Notes: generated by a model not told the origin, from the sequence alone. A stretch of DNA of 26,631 bases from an uncultured Bacilli bacterium (GCA_910578855.1 CAJTRV010000015.1:1-26631), one strand, 5' to 3'. Shown: positions 14,495 through 21,614, counted from the stretch's first letter. Numbers and translations: made by a program.

Positions 14495-15152
14495 AATACC
14501 TCCCGACTGCCTTAAAAAAGGCATCAAATAATTGATTACTTACCATATCATATTCAATCATTGCTTCGGGGTGCCATTGAACACCGAGAAAAAACTGTTT
14601 TTGGGGTGCAGCCACTGCTTCAATTACTCCATCTGGACTGATCGCACAAACAGTTAAATCGGTCTTGGCGATGCAATCTTGGTGACTGGAATTTACCTTG
14701 ATCTGGTTGGTATGTAACATCTCATCTAACACGGAATCTGGAACAATTTCCACCAAATGAATATAATCCTTCCCCTTCTGATTATGTTGATAACCCATCA
14801 AAGCTTCATAAGTAATTTCACCATCAAAGGCAAGGGCCATACTCTGCATTCCCAGACAAATACCAAATGTTGGAATATCATGTTCGTATAGATACTTTAC
14901 CGCAACAATATCATAATCATACGGATGGTCTCCACCTGGTAAAATCACGCCATCACAAGCGAATAAATATTGTTCTAGCTTTAACTTTCCCTTATTGGTG
15001 CAAGGTTTCTGATAATTCGTATAAAGCGGAACAATGATAACTGGATCACTTTCATAACGAATGATAACATCCCGAATCATTTCATTCATTACCCAAGCTA
15101 AATTCCCACTTGGCAACTTATCTGGTCTCGCTAAAACACCAATCTTATACAT
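14451..15152 (-). CDS. Class I glutamine amidotransferase, peptidase C26 (PuuD-like)
   Basis: A 233-residue class I amidotransferase-fold hydrolase of the gamma-glutamyl hydrolase/PuuD type. Catalytic triad residues are C99 in GICLGMQ, H194 and E196 in VQWHPEA; VNSSHQD (153-159) and LPGGDHP (71-77) match the C26 family. It most likely cleaves a gamma-glutamyl bond. PuuD acts on gamma-glutamyl-GABA, but no putrescine pathway genes are here. AAGGGGGGAA marks the start. The last ~14 codons overlap the start of murF, so the two are expressed together, and a role in cell-wall precursor or gamma-glutamyl (D-Glu) recycling is conceivable. It is not the GatD partner of MurT, since no murT gene is adjacent. 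Confidence 0.82.
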   Translation of the reverse strand: MYKIGVLARPDKLPSGNLAWVMNEMIRDVIIRYESDPVIIVPLYTNYQKPCTNKGKLKLEQYLFACDGVILPGGDHPYDYDIVAVKYLYEHDIPTFGICLGMQSMALAFDGEITYEALMGYQHNQKGKDYIHLVEIVPDSVLDEMLHTNQIKVNSSHQDCIAKTDLTVCAISPDGVIEAVAAPQKQFFLGVQWHPEAMIEYDMVSNQLFDAFFKAVGRYYEIKQHHRSDQGKP

Positions 15153-15170
15153 TTATTTCCCCCCTTAAAC

Positions 15171-15207
15171 GAAAAAACAATGAACTAGTCGGTATACTTG
15201 CTCATTG
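15171..15207 (-). terminator. Terminator of the yneF gene
   Basis: On the minus strand CAATGA (15202-15207) pairs with TCATTG (15178-15183) and is followed by TTTTTT. It overlaps the yneF stop codon. The stem is short, so termination may be partial. Confidence 0.55.
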
Positions 15208-15412
15208 CTTTCATCATCTGATTGACTTGTTTCTGACTTGGCGTGCGCCCCATCTGTGTCATCATTGTTTTAATCATTTGTTCGTTGATTGGTGGATTTT
15301 TCTTCATATATTTTTTCATATAATTACGGGCTAGAAAGAATCCCGCAACAAGTCCCACAATAAGACCACCAACGATTTGTAATACATCTATTAAAAATGC
15401 TCCCCAGTTCAT
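15185..15412 (-). CDS. yneF: UPF0154 membrane protein YneF
   Basis: A 75-residue protein with one N-terminal membrane helix (about 4-27) followed by a basic tail. The sequence FFLARNYMKKYMKKNPPINEQM followed by QMGRTPSQKQVNQMMKAM is typical of UPF0154/YneF, a conserved Bacilli family of unknown function. Two in-frame ATGs exist; AGGAGG abuts the first (15418) with no spacer but sits six bases before the second (15412), so the second is chosen. As in B. subtilis it follows the sirA and tkt genes. Confidence 0.9.
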   Translation of the reverse strand: MNWGAFLIDVLQIVGGLIVGLVAGFFLARNYMKKYMKKNPPINEQMIKTMMTQMGRTPSQKQVNQMMKAMSKYTD

Positions 15413-15431
15413 ATTCATCCTCCTCTAGATT

Positions 15432-15460
15432 ATTGTACTAAAATTACCATTTTTTTTCAA
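15432..15460 (-). promoter_or_regulatory. Promoter of yneF
   Basis: TTGAAA (15455-15460) and TACAAT (15432-15437) on the minus strand with exactly 17 bp between, about 20 bp before the start codon. The spacer and -35 carry an eight-A run. Confidence 0.7.
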
Positions 15461-15480
15461 GTCATTTCATTATATTCATT

Positions 15481-15879
15481 TTATTTTGATTTATTATAGT
15501 CATTACACAAAAAGAAATAATCTTGATTGTCAAAGTCAATGGCAAAAATCAAACGATTATAGCACTTAAAATCAATGAAAATATTGGGGATGTTTACCTG
15601 CGTTTGAATGATACAACGTGAAGGACGAATGAGCATCACATTATGGTGATATCGATACTTTCCCTGTTGTTTCACAAGACGATATTTCTCTTCAAAATAA
15701 CGTTCCAATCGTTCAACATCAAAAGGCTCACATAACTGGTGATATAGTGAAATTCCATACTCAAAGTCCTCTTTCTGTAACTGATACAAATTACGCATGG
15801 TTCGAAATAAGGCATCTGGTTTATTTTGATAAATTTGATAGATATCTTTTCGAATGACAAATAAATAATATTTCCGCAT
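15481..15879 (-). CDS. sirA: SirA-like protein (sporulation inhibitor of replication)
   Basis: In Bacillus SirA binds DnaA domain I early in sporulation and blocks new rounds of replication. This 132-residue protein resembles it at both ends: MRKYYLFVIRKDIYQIY at the start (family start: YYxYLIKEE-x2-xHY) and RLIFAIDFDNQDYFFLCN near the end, in place of the FLAMDF-x6-GWL segment. Size also fits. Identity is low, so gene order carries much of the weight: it lies between tkt and yneF exactly as in B. subtilis. The start at 15879 follows GGTGAT; the frame is open to 15894 but that ATG lacks a ribosome binding site. If correct, the host is a spore former or descends from one. Confidence 0.68.
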   Translation of the reverse strand: MRKYYLFVIRKDIYQIYQNKPDALFRTMRNLYQLQKEDFEYGISLYHQLCEPFDVERLERYFEEKYRLVKQQGKYRYHHNVMLIRPSRCIIQTQVNIPNIFIDFKCYNRLIFAIDFDNQDYFFLCNDYNKSK

Positions 15880-15902
15880 AGAATCACCATTCATAGGATA
15901 AC

Positions 15903-15949
15903 AAATAAAAGCGTCATCCTTTGTCGAAAAGAATGACCATGTTTTATTT
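15903..15949 (-). terminator. Terminator between transketolase and sirA-like genes
   Basis: A compound hairpin: outer 8-bp A/T stem (15903-15910 with 15942-15949), GTCAT/ATGAC (15913-15917 with 15933-15937) and a 4-bp inner stem. The T-rich minus-strand arm acts as the U-tract. It overlaps the tkt stop codon. Confidence 0.65.
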
Positions 15950-17953
15950 TAATTTCTGTTTGATTCGTTCTAACAAAGTATCATATTGAAAATGAACATG
16001 GCGTAGCGCTTCATCTTTCGTTCCACTTACACCAAACATATCAATCGTCAATAAATATTCTTGGTGATAGACAAACTGATGCCAACCAAAGGAACTACCC
16101 GCTTCTAAGACAAAGGTGCGAACTCCCTTTGGCAATAACTGTTCTCGGTACGCTGCCGGTTGTTCGAGGAATAATTCCATACACGGCATACTAATAATTC
16201 TAAGATCAAGCCCTTCCGTCTCTTTTAATTCTTTGGCTAGTTGTAACGCCGTATGAACCTCTGTTCCCGTTGCAATAATAATCCCATGAAGCTGCTTCGC
16301 CTCTGGCTTAACAATATAACCACCACGCAATACCTGCTGTGGATCAACTGGTAACATCGGTACTTCTTGTTTTGATAAGACTATCGTATTAGGGTGATCA
16401 TGCGTCTTCAAAATATAATTCCAAGTTCCAATCACTTCATTGAGATCAGCTGGGCGGAATAAATACATATCGGGAATTGCGCGAATCATCGCCATCTGTT
16501 CCACCGGTTGATGCGTTGGGCCGTCACTACCGATACTAACCGAATCATGCGTAAAAATATACGTAGGATCAAGTCCCATTAGCGCACTCATTCGCATAGC
16601 AGGCTTTACATAATCAGCAAACGATAAAAAGGTTGACCCAAACGTTTTAAACTTCATTAACGATAACCCATTCATAATTGCCCCCATCGCATGCTCACGA
16701 ACACCATACCAAATATTGGTCCCAGTATAATCGTTCTTTGATAAATCACCACCATCTTTTAAATATGTCTTAGTCGAACTAGCAAGGTCAGCACTTCCAC
16801 CAATAAAATTAGGAAGGAGCTGGGGAATCAGATTCATAACATCTGCATTAATCTTTCGTAACTCCTCTTTATAATCAGGCGGATACTCATAATGCCACTT
16901 CGTTAAATCTACCTCAGGATGATGATCAAAGAGAAAATCAATATTATATCGATCAATTGCCCGTAATTCTTGATATTCCCGGGCCCATTCATCATAACGT
17001 TTCCGGCTATGATCCGTCACCCGTTTGATCATTTCTTGCTTTAAAAAATCAGAATATTGAAAAGGCACATCAGATAATCCTAATGAATGCTTTAACTGCG
17101 CAATATCTTCCCGATCAAGAGGTTTCCCATGCACGACATTCGTTCCCTCCAACAAAGACCCTCGGCCAATCACTGTTCGAATCTCAATCAAGGCTGGTTG
17201 ATTCGCCTTTTTGGCTTCCCGAATGGCCTTATCAATCTCCGCAATACTCTCTCCATTTTTAACATAATCGGTATACCAACCTAAGGCCCGAAAGCGCTCT
17301 CGCACATCTTCAGTAAATGTATGCGTCGTTTCCCCATCGAGACTAATTTGATTAGAATCATATAAAACAATTAGATGATCCAAAGCATGGGTCCCGGCAA
17401 ACGAAGCTGCCTCGTAACTAATTCCTTCCATTAAGTCTCCATCACCACATAAGACATAAACATAATGATCAAATACTTTCGTATTTCTATCAAAGCGATG
17501 ATCAGGTTGAACGGGATACCGTGCTTCTAATATTTTACCACCCAAAGCCATTCCAACCGCCGTTCCAATCCCCTGTCCAAGAGGACCAGTTGAAACATCA
17601 ACTCCTGGTGTCACCCCATACTCAGGATGTCCCGGAGTTCGATATCCGGCTCGGCGAAAATTCTTAAGATCTTCAATTGAAAGGGAATGCCCCGCCATAA
17701 ATAAAGTTGCATACAACAAAGCCGATCCATGGCCAGCTGACATAACAAACCGATCCCGATTCACCCACTTCGGATCATTGGTACTAATATTCAAATGCCG
17801 CGTAAATAACGTATATAAAATAGGTGCAGCCCCGAGCACGATACCTGGATGCCCACTTCCTGCTTTATGGATCATATCAATAGCTAAACCTTTAATATTA
17901 CTAATAATATCATATTCTGATACGACAGTCTTTTCTAATTTTTCTAGATTCAT
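15944..17953 (-). CDS. tkt: Transketolase
   Basis: A 669-residue thiamine-diphosphate enzyme that moves two-carbon units between sugar phosphates in the pentose phosphate pathway, in the cytoplasm. Features in order: GSGHPG with catalytic His near residue 35, GPLGQG near 122, the ThDP-binding motif GDGDLMEG...NQ near 163-195, HGKPL with His near 270, the central domain with SADLASS, the activating Glu in VREHAMGAI near 420, THDSVSIGSDGPTHQPVEQ near 465-485, and the C-terminal domain. Full length for the family. AGAGGGATAAG precedes the start and TATAAT lies about 26 bp upstream, after the small SOS-region gene. Position between the lexA locus and sirA/yneF matches B. subtilis. Confidence 0.97.
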   Translation of the reverse strand: MNLEKLEKTVVSEYDIISNIKGLAIDMIHKAGSGHPGIVLGAAPILYTLFTRHLNISTNDPKWVNRDRFVMSAGHGSALLYATLFMAGHSLSIEDLKNFRRAGYRTPGHPEYGVTPGVDVSTGPLGQGIGTAVGMALGGKILEARYPVQPDHRFDRNTKVFDHYVYVLCGDGDLMEGISYEAASFAGTHALDHLIVLYDSNQISLDGETTHTFTEDVRERFRALGWYTDYVKNGESIAEIDKAIREAKKANQPALIEIRTVIGRGSLLEGTNVVHGKPLDREDIAQLKHSLGLSDVPFQYSDFLKQEMIKRVTDHSRKRYDEWAREYQELRAIDRYNIDFLFDHHPEVDLTKWHYEYPPDYKEELRKINADVMNLIPQLLPNFIGGSADLASSTKTYLKDGGDLSKNDYTGTNIWYGVREHAMGAIMNGLSLMKFKTFGSTFLSFADYVKPAMRMSALMGLDPTYIFTHDSVSIGSDGPTHQPVEQMAMIRAIPDMYLFRPADLNEVIGTWNYILKTHDHPNTIVLSKQEVPMLPVDPQQVLRGGYIVKPEAKQLHGIIIATGTEVHTALQLAKELKETEGLDLRIISMPCMELFLEQPAAYREQLLPKGVRTFVLEAGSSFGWHQFVYHQEYLLTIDMFGVSGTKDEALRHVHFQYDTLLERIKQKLK

Positions 17954-17978
17954 CTTATCCCTCTATTCTTATATCGTT

Positions 17979-17984
17979 ATTATA
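17979..17984 (-). promoter_or_regulatory. -10 box of tkt
   Basis: TATAAT on the minus strand, 25 bp before the tkt start codon, in the 47-bp gap after the 51-residue gene. The -35 is weak. Confidence 0.5.
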
Positions 17985-18000
17985 CCAAATTTTTGTAAGA

Positions 18001-18156
18001 CTATCTATCTAAATTCGCATTCATCACCACTAAATTTTTTTCTTCAGCTTGACTAGTTTGTTCCAACCGTCTTGCATTCATCGAATCAAGGTAGGTAATT
18101 CCTAACACAAATACCATAAATCCTACCATAATTTTACTTTTCATAATTTCCTTCAT
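18001..18156 (-). CDS. 51-residue SOS-controlled membrane peptide (YneA/SosA position)
   Basis: A short protein: MKEIMKSK start, one hydrophobic helix (about 9-24, IMVGFMVFVLGITYLD), then a charged outside tail of about 27 residues ending NANLDR. ATG 18156 follows AAGGAGAT; the frame open to 18189 would run into the promoter. It is driven by a near-perfect TTGACA-N17-TAAGAT promoter with a LexA box inside it. In B. subtilis (YneA) and S. aureus (SosA) a membrane protein divergent from lexA halts cell division during DNA damage. This peptide has the same place, orientation and control but lacks the LysM domain of YneA. I infer a minimal division inhibitor; sequence similarity to either is not evident by eye. 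Confidence 0.75.
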   Translation of the reverse strand: MKEIMKSKIMVGFMVFVLGITYLDSMNARRLEQTSQAEEKNLVVMNANLDR

Positions 18157-18179
18157 ACAATCTCCTTCTTTCTGTCTTA

Positions 18180-18208
18180 ATCTTATCACGAACAGTTGTT
18201 TGTGTCAA
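18180..18208 (-). promoter_or_regulatory. SOS promoter of the 51-residue membrane gene
   Basis: TTGACA (18203-18208) and TAAGAT (18180-18185) on the minus strand, spacer 17 bp. The spacer is nearly filled by the LexA box at 18189-18202, so bound LexA should exclude polymerase. Confidence 0.85.
18189..18202. promoter_or_regulatory. LexA box 1
   Basis: CGAACAGTTGTTTG matches the Bacillus-type CGAAC-N4-GTTYG operator with one position off perfect symmetry. It sits between the -35 and -10 of the 51-residue gene. Confidence 0.85.
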
Positions 18209-18217
18209 GAGTAAAAT

Positions 18218-18231
18218 GGAACAATTGTTCG
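18218..18231. promoter_or_regulatory. LexA box 2
   Basis: The core GAACAATTGTTC (18219-18230) is a perfect 12-bp palindrome of the Bacillus SOS type. It lies upstream of the -35 of the 51-residue gene. Confidence 0.85.
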
Positions 18232-18259
18232 TGATTGACATTGTTTATTACAACAAATA

Positions 18260-18289
18260 GAAACAAACGTTTCTCCAAACATTCGTTTG
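18260..18289. promoter_or_regulatory. Two further LexA-box-like palindromes (boxes 3 and 4)
   Basis: GAAAC-AAAC-GTTTC (18260-18273) and CAAAC-ATTC-GTTTG (18276-18289) are perfect 5+4+5 palindromes whose centres are 16 bp apart. They vary from GAAC-N4-GTTC by A for G in both arms, so affinity may be lower. Box 4 overlaps the lexA -35, consistent with autorepression. Confidence 0.7.
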
Positions 18290-18315
18290 ACAAATAAAAA
18301 AGACTATGCTAAAAT
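18287..18315 (+). promoter_or_regulatory. Promoter of lexA
   Basis: TTGACA (18287-18292), 17-bp spacer, TGCTAAAAT extended -10 (hexamer 18310-18315). It lies 25 bp before the lexA start and overlaps LexA-like box 4. Confidence 0.85.
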
Positions 18316-18339
18316 AAAGTTATTAGAGAGGGTGTTGTT

Positions 18340-18957
18340 ATGAAAGAACTAACCAAACGACAAGGAGAAATCTTAACCTTTATTAAAGAATATATTGTAA
18401 AATATGGCTATCCTCCAACCGTACGAGAGATCGGAAAAGCCCTAGGGGTTTCCTCACCAGCTACCATCCATGCACACTTAAATAACTTGGAAAATAAAGG
18501 ATTCATTAAAAAGGAAGAATCAAAAAATCGCGCGATTGAATTACTCGTTGAAAATGAATTTGCTAAAACCGATGACGATGTCATCGAAGTCCCACTACTT
18601 GGAAAAATTACAGCCGGAAGTCCAATCGAAGCAATTGAAAACCCTGATGAGTACTTTGCCCTTCCATCATACTTAGTACCCAATAATAAAGAAGTATTTA
18701 CATTAAAGGTCAGTGGTGAAAGTATGATCAATGCTGGAATTTTGGATGGTGATATTGTCATTATTGCCAAACAAAATGTTGCTCGCAATGGTGAAATTAT
18801 TGCAGCAATGACGGAAGAAAACGAAGTAACTTTGAAACGTTTTTATAAAGAGCAAGATCATATCCGGTTACAGCCAGAAAATGATACAATGGATCCGATC
18901 ATTCTTCCTAACATTACTGTTTTAGGAAAAGCTGTTGGTCTATATCGGCAAATATAA
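18340..18957 (+). CDS. lexA: SOS repressor LexA
   Basis: LexA represses DNA-damage genes and self-cleaves when RecA-ssDNA filaments form. The 205-residue protein has an N-terminal winged helix (PPTVREIGKALGVSSPATIHAHLNNLENKG, about 25-54), the cleavage site A92-G93 in TAGSP, catalytic S128 in GESM and K166 in TLKRFY, 38 residues apart as expected. All parts needed for function are present. AGAGGGTG precedes the ATG. The gene is divergent from a 51-residue membrane gene and both are covered by LexA-type boxes, so lexA is autoregulated. It ends at an intrinsic terminator. Confidence 0.97.
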   Translation: MKELTKRQGEILTFIKEYIVKYGYPPTVREIGKALGVSSPATIHAHLNNLENKGFIKKEESKNRAIELLVENEFAKTDDDVIEVPLLGKITAGSPIEAIENPDEYFALPSYLVPNNKEVFTLKVSGESMINAGILDGDIVIIAKQNVARNGEIIAAMTEENEVTLKRFYKEQDHIRLQPENDTMDPIILPNITVLGKAVGLYRQI

Positions 18958-18980
18958 GTTTCCTAGTGGAAGCTTTTTTT
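18956..18980 (+). terminator. Terminator of lexA
   Basis: An 8-bp stem with one G-T pair (18956-18963 with 18968-18975, TAGT loop) is followed by a T run and starts within the lexA stop codon. Confidence 0.85.
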
Positions 18981-19098
18981 CATATATAAAGAAATGATTC
19001 ATAAAAAAGAAGCTACCATGGATAGGAAAAATTGATTTCATTCCTTTTTCTCTTTATCAATCAAGCCATTTTTGTTATACTAATAATAAGGTGATATT

Positions 19099-19365
19099 AT
19101 GTTTTCATTTTTTAGAAAAAAGGAAGTTACCAAAGTGGTAGAACCTGAACCCCCTATTCCAGGGACTTCTACCCCATTCGCATATATTCAACAGCAAAAA
19201 ACAGTTCATAAACTACGAGAATTAGGAGAACAAAAACAAGCAAACACCCCTTTTGAAAATCAACACAATCTCAAACAATTTGAACATGCGAAAAATTTAC
19301 GAGAAATGCAGCAACAACAAAATAGGAACCAATTGAAAGGACCTAACAATCCATTTCATAAATAA
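19099..19365 (+). CDS. Small hydrophilic protein, unknown function
   Basis: An 88-residue protein I do not recognise. It begins MFSFFRKKE, an amphipathic basic start that could touch the membrane, continues with a proline-rich PEPPIPGTSTP segment and then a Gln/Asn-rich helical part (about 29-80). No cysteines, no membrane helix. AAGGTGATATT supports the start, and TATACT about 20 bp upstream is a possible -10. It stands alone between the lexA terminator and a bidirectional terminator. High Gln, Lys and Asn with predicted helix suggest a flexible or coiled protein; nothing indicates its role. Confidence 0.65.
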   Translation: MFSFFRKKEVTKVVEPEPPIPGTSTPFAYIQQQKTVHKLRELGEQKQANTPFENQHNLKQFEHAKNLREMQQQQNRNQLKGPNNPFHK

Positions 19366-19399
19366 AACGTCCGCTTCTTATGAAGCAGAACGTTTTATT
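19361..19399. terminator. Bidirectional terminator between convergent genes
   Basis: Outer 10-bp stem (19361-19370 with 19390-19399), a small internal loop, and a 5-bp GCTTC/GAAGC stem with a TTAT loop. Both stop codons (19363-19365 and 19380-19378) lie inside it. Confidence 0.85.
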
Positions 19400-19956
19400 T
19401 TGCGATCAATATACCAATAAATAATCCCTGTAAAGATTAGCAATCCTCCATAAATGGGAATCTTCTTCCACTGATTTCGTTTCCATTCATTCATCTTAAC
19501 TGGATGAACTTCTGGTGTTTTGGTGGCACCGGTTTCCTGTTTATCATCAAATTTTCCATCTTTCACCGCCGCTACGATATCGATATATTCGGTTGGGTGT
19601 TTCCGATAATAATCTAAAGCAGCTGTAATATCAGCTTTACGATACTCGGCAAACCCAGTCAAATAGCGTTCTCCAATCACAATAAAGGGAACCCCCTGAC
19701 TATCAGATTGTAACGCTTTTTTGACTGATTGCCAAAGATTTACATTAGCATCATCATCAAAAACTTCATACCCAATTACTTCCATCTCAGGATACTCATT
19801 TTGGATAGAAGCCAAATAAGCTTTCGCATCCGCACAGTGAGGACAACCATTTCCAAAAAACAAATATAATGTCGTCTTCTCTTTCGCCATTATGGCATCA
19901 GGTAACAATAACATCACTAGTAAAATCGCGATACCTATTATATAATGTTTCATCAT
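19378..19956 (-). CDS. Membrane-anchored thioredoxin-fold protein with CPHC motif
   Basis: A 192-residue protein with an N-terminal hydrophobic signal or anchor (about 4-20, ending near AMAKE), a thioredoxin-like domain with active site C38-P-H-C41 and cis-proline P90 in GVPFIVIG, then a linker and a second membrane helix (about 166-183) with a basic tail KIKRSAS. CPHC is the DsbA-type active site, and the signal predicts that the domain faces outside. It may oxidise, reduce or isomerise exported proteins; no DsbB partner is in view. Two ATGs are adjacent at the start (19956 and 19953). AGGTGA overlaps the stop of the cysteine desulfurase gene four bases upstream, so the two are coupled; spacing slightly favours the second ATG. 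Confidence 0.8.
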   Translation of the reverse strand: MMKHYIIGIAILLVMLLLPDAIMAKEKTTLYLFFGNGCPHCADAKAYLASIQNEYPEMEVIGYEVFDDDANVNLWQSVKKALQSDSQGVPFIVIGERYLTGFAEYRKADITAALDYYRKHPTEYIDIVAAVKDGKFDDKQETGATKTPEVHPVKMNEWKRNQWKKIPIYGGLLIFTGIIYWYIDRKIKRSAS

Positions 19957-19960
19957 TCAC

Positions 19961-21085
19961 CTACTTCATTTGCAATCGCCAGATTGCTTTTTTCAAACTT
20001 TCTATAAACTGCCCAATTTCTTCTGTCGTTGTCATATAAGAGATACTTACTCGTAGACTACTCTGGGCCCTCTTCTCATCCTTTGTCACCGCATAAACAG
20101 GTCCCGATACCTTTTCATGACCTGAACAAGCACTCTTCGTTGATATATATATTTCATCTTCCTCTAACGCATGAAGAAGCGTCTCTGGTTTAATCCCCTC
20201 GACACTAAAATTGACAATATGAGGAATAGAATAAGAAGTACTATTCACCGTTACCACGGGAATCTGTTGTAACAATGTGATACAATCCTGGTGCCGCTGT
20301 TTTACAAGGGATTCCTGTTCGGCTAGCCTACTAAGAGCAAGACGCAGTGCCTTCGCCATACTTACAATTAATGATAACGCTGGCGTTCCACTCCGATAAA
20401 TCGTCGTACTTTCACCACCATGAATTAACGGTACTAATGATATCTTTTCCTTTTTTATAAGGCAACCAATCCCTTTAATACCATAGAACTTATGAGCTGA
20501 AAAACTAATCAGATCTACCCCAGTAAGAGGAACAGCGACTTTTCCAATGCTCTGCGTCATATCCGAATGAAAAAAACATTTGGGATACTTACTCACAATT
20601 TGAGCAATCTCATAAATAGGTTGTAAAATACCAAGCTCACTTGATACACTAGCTACACTAACTAAAATGGTATCATCCCGTAATTTGGCTTTTAAGTCAT
20701 CTAAATCAACCCGACCATTCTGATCAAGCGTTAGATACTCAACTTCATATCCTTCGTTTTCTAAATAGTGTAATGGCTCTAATATCGAGGCATGCTCCAA
20801 AGCTGTCGTTAAAATATGCTTCCCACGATTTTGATATTGATGGCAAATTCCCTTAATCGCTAAATTATTAGCTTCACTTGAACCACTGGTATAGATAATT
20901 TCAGATGGTTTAACCCCTAGTAACGTAGCAATCTGCTTGGTTGCTTGATCGATCAATTGTTTACTTGAACTCCCTAACTGATGTAGAGAATTGGGATTTC
21001 CAATAAAACATCTACTCGTCTCGATAAAAGTCTGTAATACTTCTTCATCAACTGGTGTCGTTGCAGAATAATCTAAATATATCAA
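19961..21085 (-). CDS. Cysteine desulfurase (NifS/IscS family)
   Basis: A pyridoxal-phosphate enzyme that takes sulfur from cysteine as an enzyme persulfide for Fe-S clusters or tRNA thiolation. Numbered from TTG 21085 (374 residues): IYLDYSATTP start, H98 in LEHAS that stacks on the cofactor, D175 in HSDMTQ, PLP-lysine K199 in SAHKFYG, and catalytic C320 in STKSACSGH. The short loop around the cysteine matches the NifS-like Firmicute group often paired with thiI. The frame opens at GTG 21094, but homologues begin MIYLDY and AGGAAG is better spaced for the TTG. TATAAT lies upstream at 21107-21112. The next gene encodes a CPHC redox protein; no iscU/sufU or thiI is visible here. Confidence 0.93.
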   Translation of the reverse strand: MIYLDYSATTPVDEEVLQTFIETSRCFIGNPNSLHQLGSSSKQLIDQATKQIATLLGVKPSEIIYTSGSSEANNLAIKGICHQYQNRGKHILTTALEHASILEPLHYLENEGYEVEYLTLDQNGRVDLDDLKAKLRDDTILVSVASVSSELGILQPIYEIAQIVSKYPKCFFHSDMTQSIGKVAVPLTGVDLISFSAHKFYGIKGIGCLIKKEKISLVPLIHGGESTTIYRSGTPALSLIVSMAKALRLALSRLAEQESLVKQRHQDCITLLQQIPVVTVNSTSYSIPHIVNFSVEGIKPETLLHALEEDEIYISTKSACSGHEKVSGPVYAVTKDEKRAQSSLRVSISYMTTTEEIGQFIESLKKAIWRLQMK

Positions 21086-21106
21086 TTGGATCACTTCCTG
21101 TCTTTC

Positions 21107-21112
21107 ATTATA
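21107..21112 (-). promoter_or_regulatory. -10 box of the cysteine desulfurase operon
   Basis: TATAAT on the minus strand, 21 bp before the TTG start. The -35 is poor; it falls on the terminator of the preceding gene. Confidence 0.5.
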
Positions 21113-21124
21113 TCAAACTTCAAA

Positions 21125-21157
21125 GAAAAAATCACCAGTAATAAACTTACTCGTGAT
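21125..21157 (-). terminator. Terminator of the 137-residue membrane protein gene
   Basis: On the minus strand ATCAC-G-AGTAA pairs with TTACT-G-GTGAT (one mismatch, 5-nt loop; arms 21147-21157 and 21131-21141) and is followed by TTTTTT. It includes the stop codon. Confidence 0.8.
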
Positions 21158-21560
21158 CATTATGAACACTACGAGTATGTGTTTTTTGTTTTTGTCTATC
21201 TCTGGCGACATACTCTATATTTCCAAATATTTGACGACAATCATTTTTAACTAAACGAGCACGAAGATAATCCTTTGCACTCATAGCTATTACTGATAAA
21301 TTACCGATACCAATTATACCATAAATAACAGACTTAGCAGTATCTTGCGAATTAATAGCCATATCACGAAATAAACCAATTCCAAAAACAGCACTACCTA
21401 TAATACAAAATATGTCCAAAAATAATTCGCCATTTACTTTCCTTTCTCGCAATTTATAATAAAAATACTGGGCAATTTCCTCGTCAGTAAATCCTTTCGC
21501 AAGCAATTGATTTCGTGTATCAATGTACGATTGTTCCAGTCTTTCTCTATCCTCTTTCAT
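21147..21560 (-). CDS. Small membrane protein, unknown function
   Basis: A 137-residue protein I do not recognise. The N-terminal ~40 residues are charged and helical (LLAKGFTDEEIAQYFYYKLRERK). They are followed by two hydrophobic helices (about 46-63 and 77-93) and a basic tail rich in Arg, Lys and His. Both ends are predicted inside. AAGGAGGGGG gives a very strong start, and the promoter is among the best in the window (TTGACA, 16 bp, TGTTATAAT), so it may be well expressed. It is a single-gene unit between ftsK and the cysteine desulfurase. Confidence 0.75.
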   Translation of the reverse strand: MKEDRERLEQSYIDTRNQLLAKGFTDEEIAQYFYYKLRERKVNGELFLDIFCIIGSAVFGIGLFRDMAINSQDTAKSVIYGIIGIGNLSVIAMSAKDYLRARLVKNDCRQIFGNIEYVARDRQKQKTHTRSVHNDHE

Positions 21561-21586
21561 ATTCCCCCTCCTTCTTAATGTTTTGT

Positions 21587-21614
21587 ATTATAACATTTTC
21601 CCCTTATTTGTCAA
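21587..21614 (-). promoter_or_regulatory. Strong promoter of the 137-residue membrane protein
   Basis: TTGACA (21609-21614), 16-bp spacer, TATAAT (21587-21592) with an extended TGT on the minus strand; both hexamers are perfect consensus. Confidence 0.88.

Noticed and set aside
18408..18788. 126-codon leftward open frame opposite lexA
   Set aside because: Antisense to the lexA DNA-binding domain and catalytic core, without translation signals.
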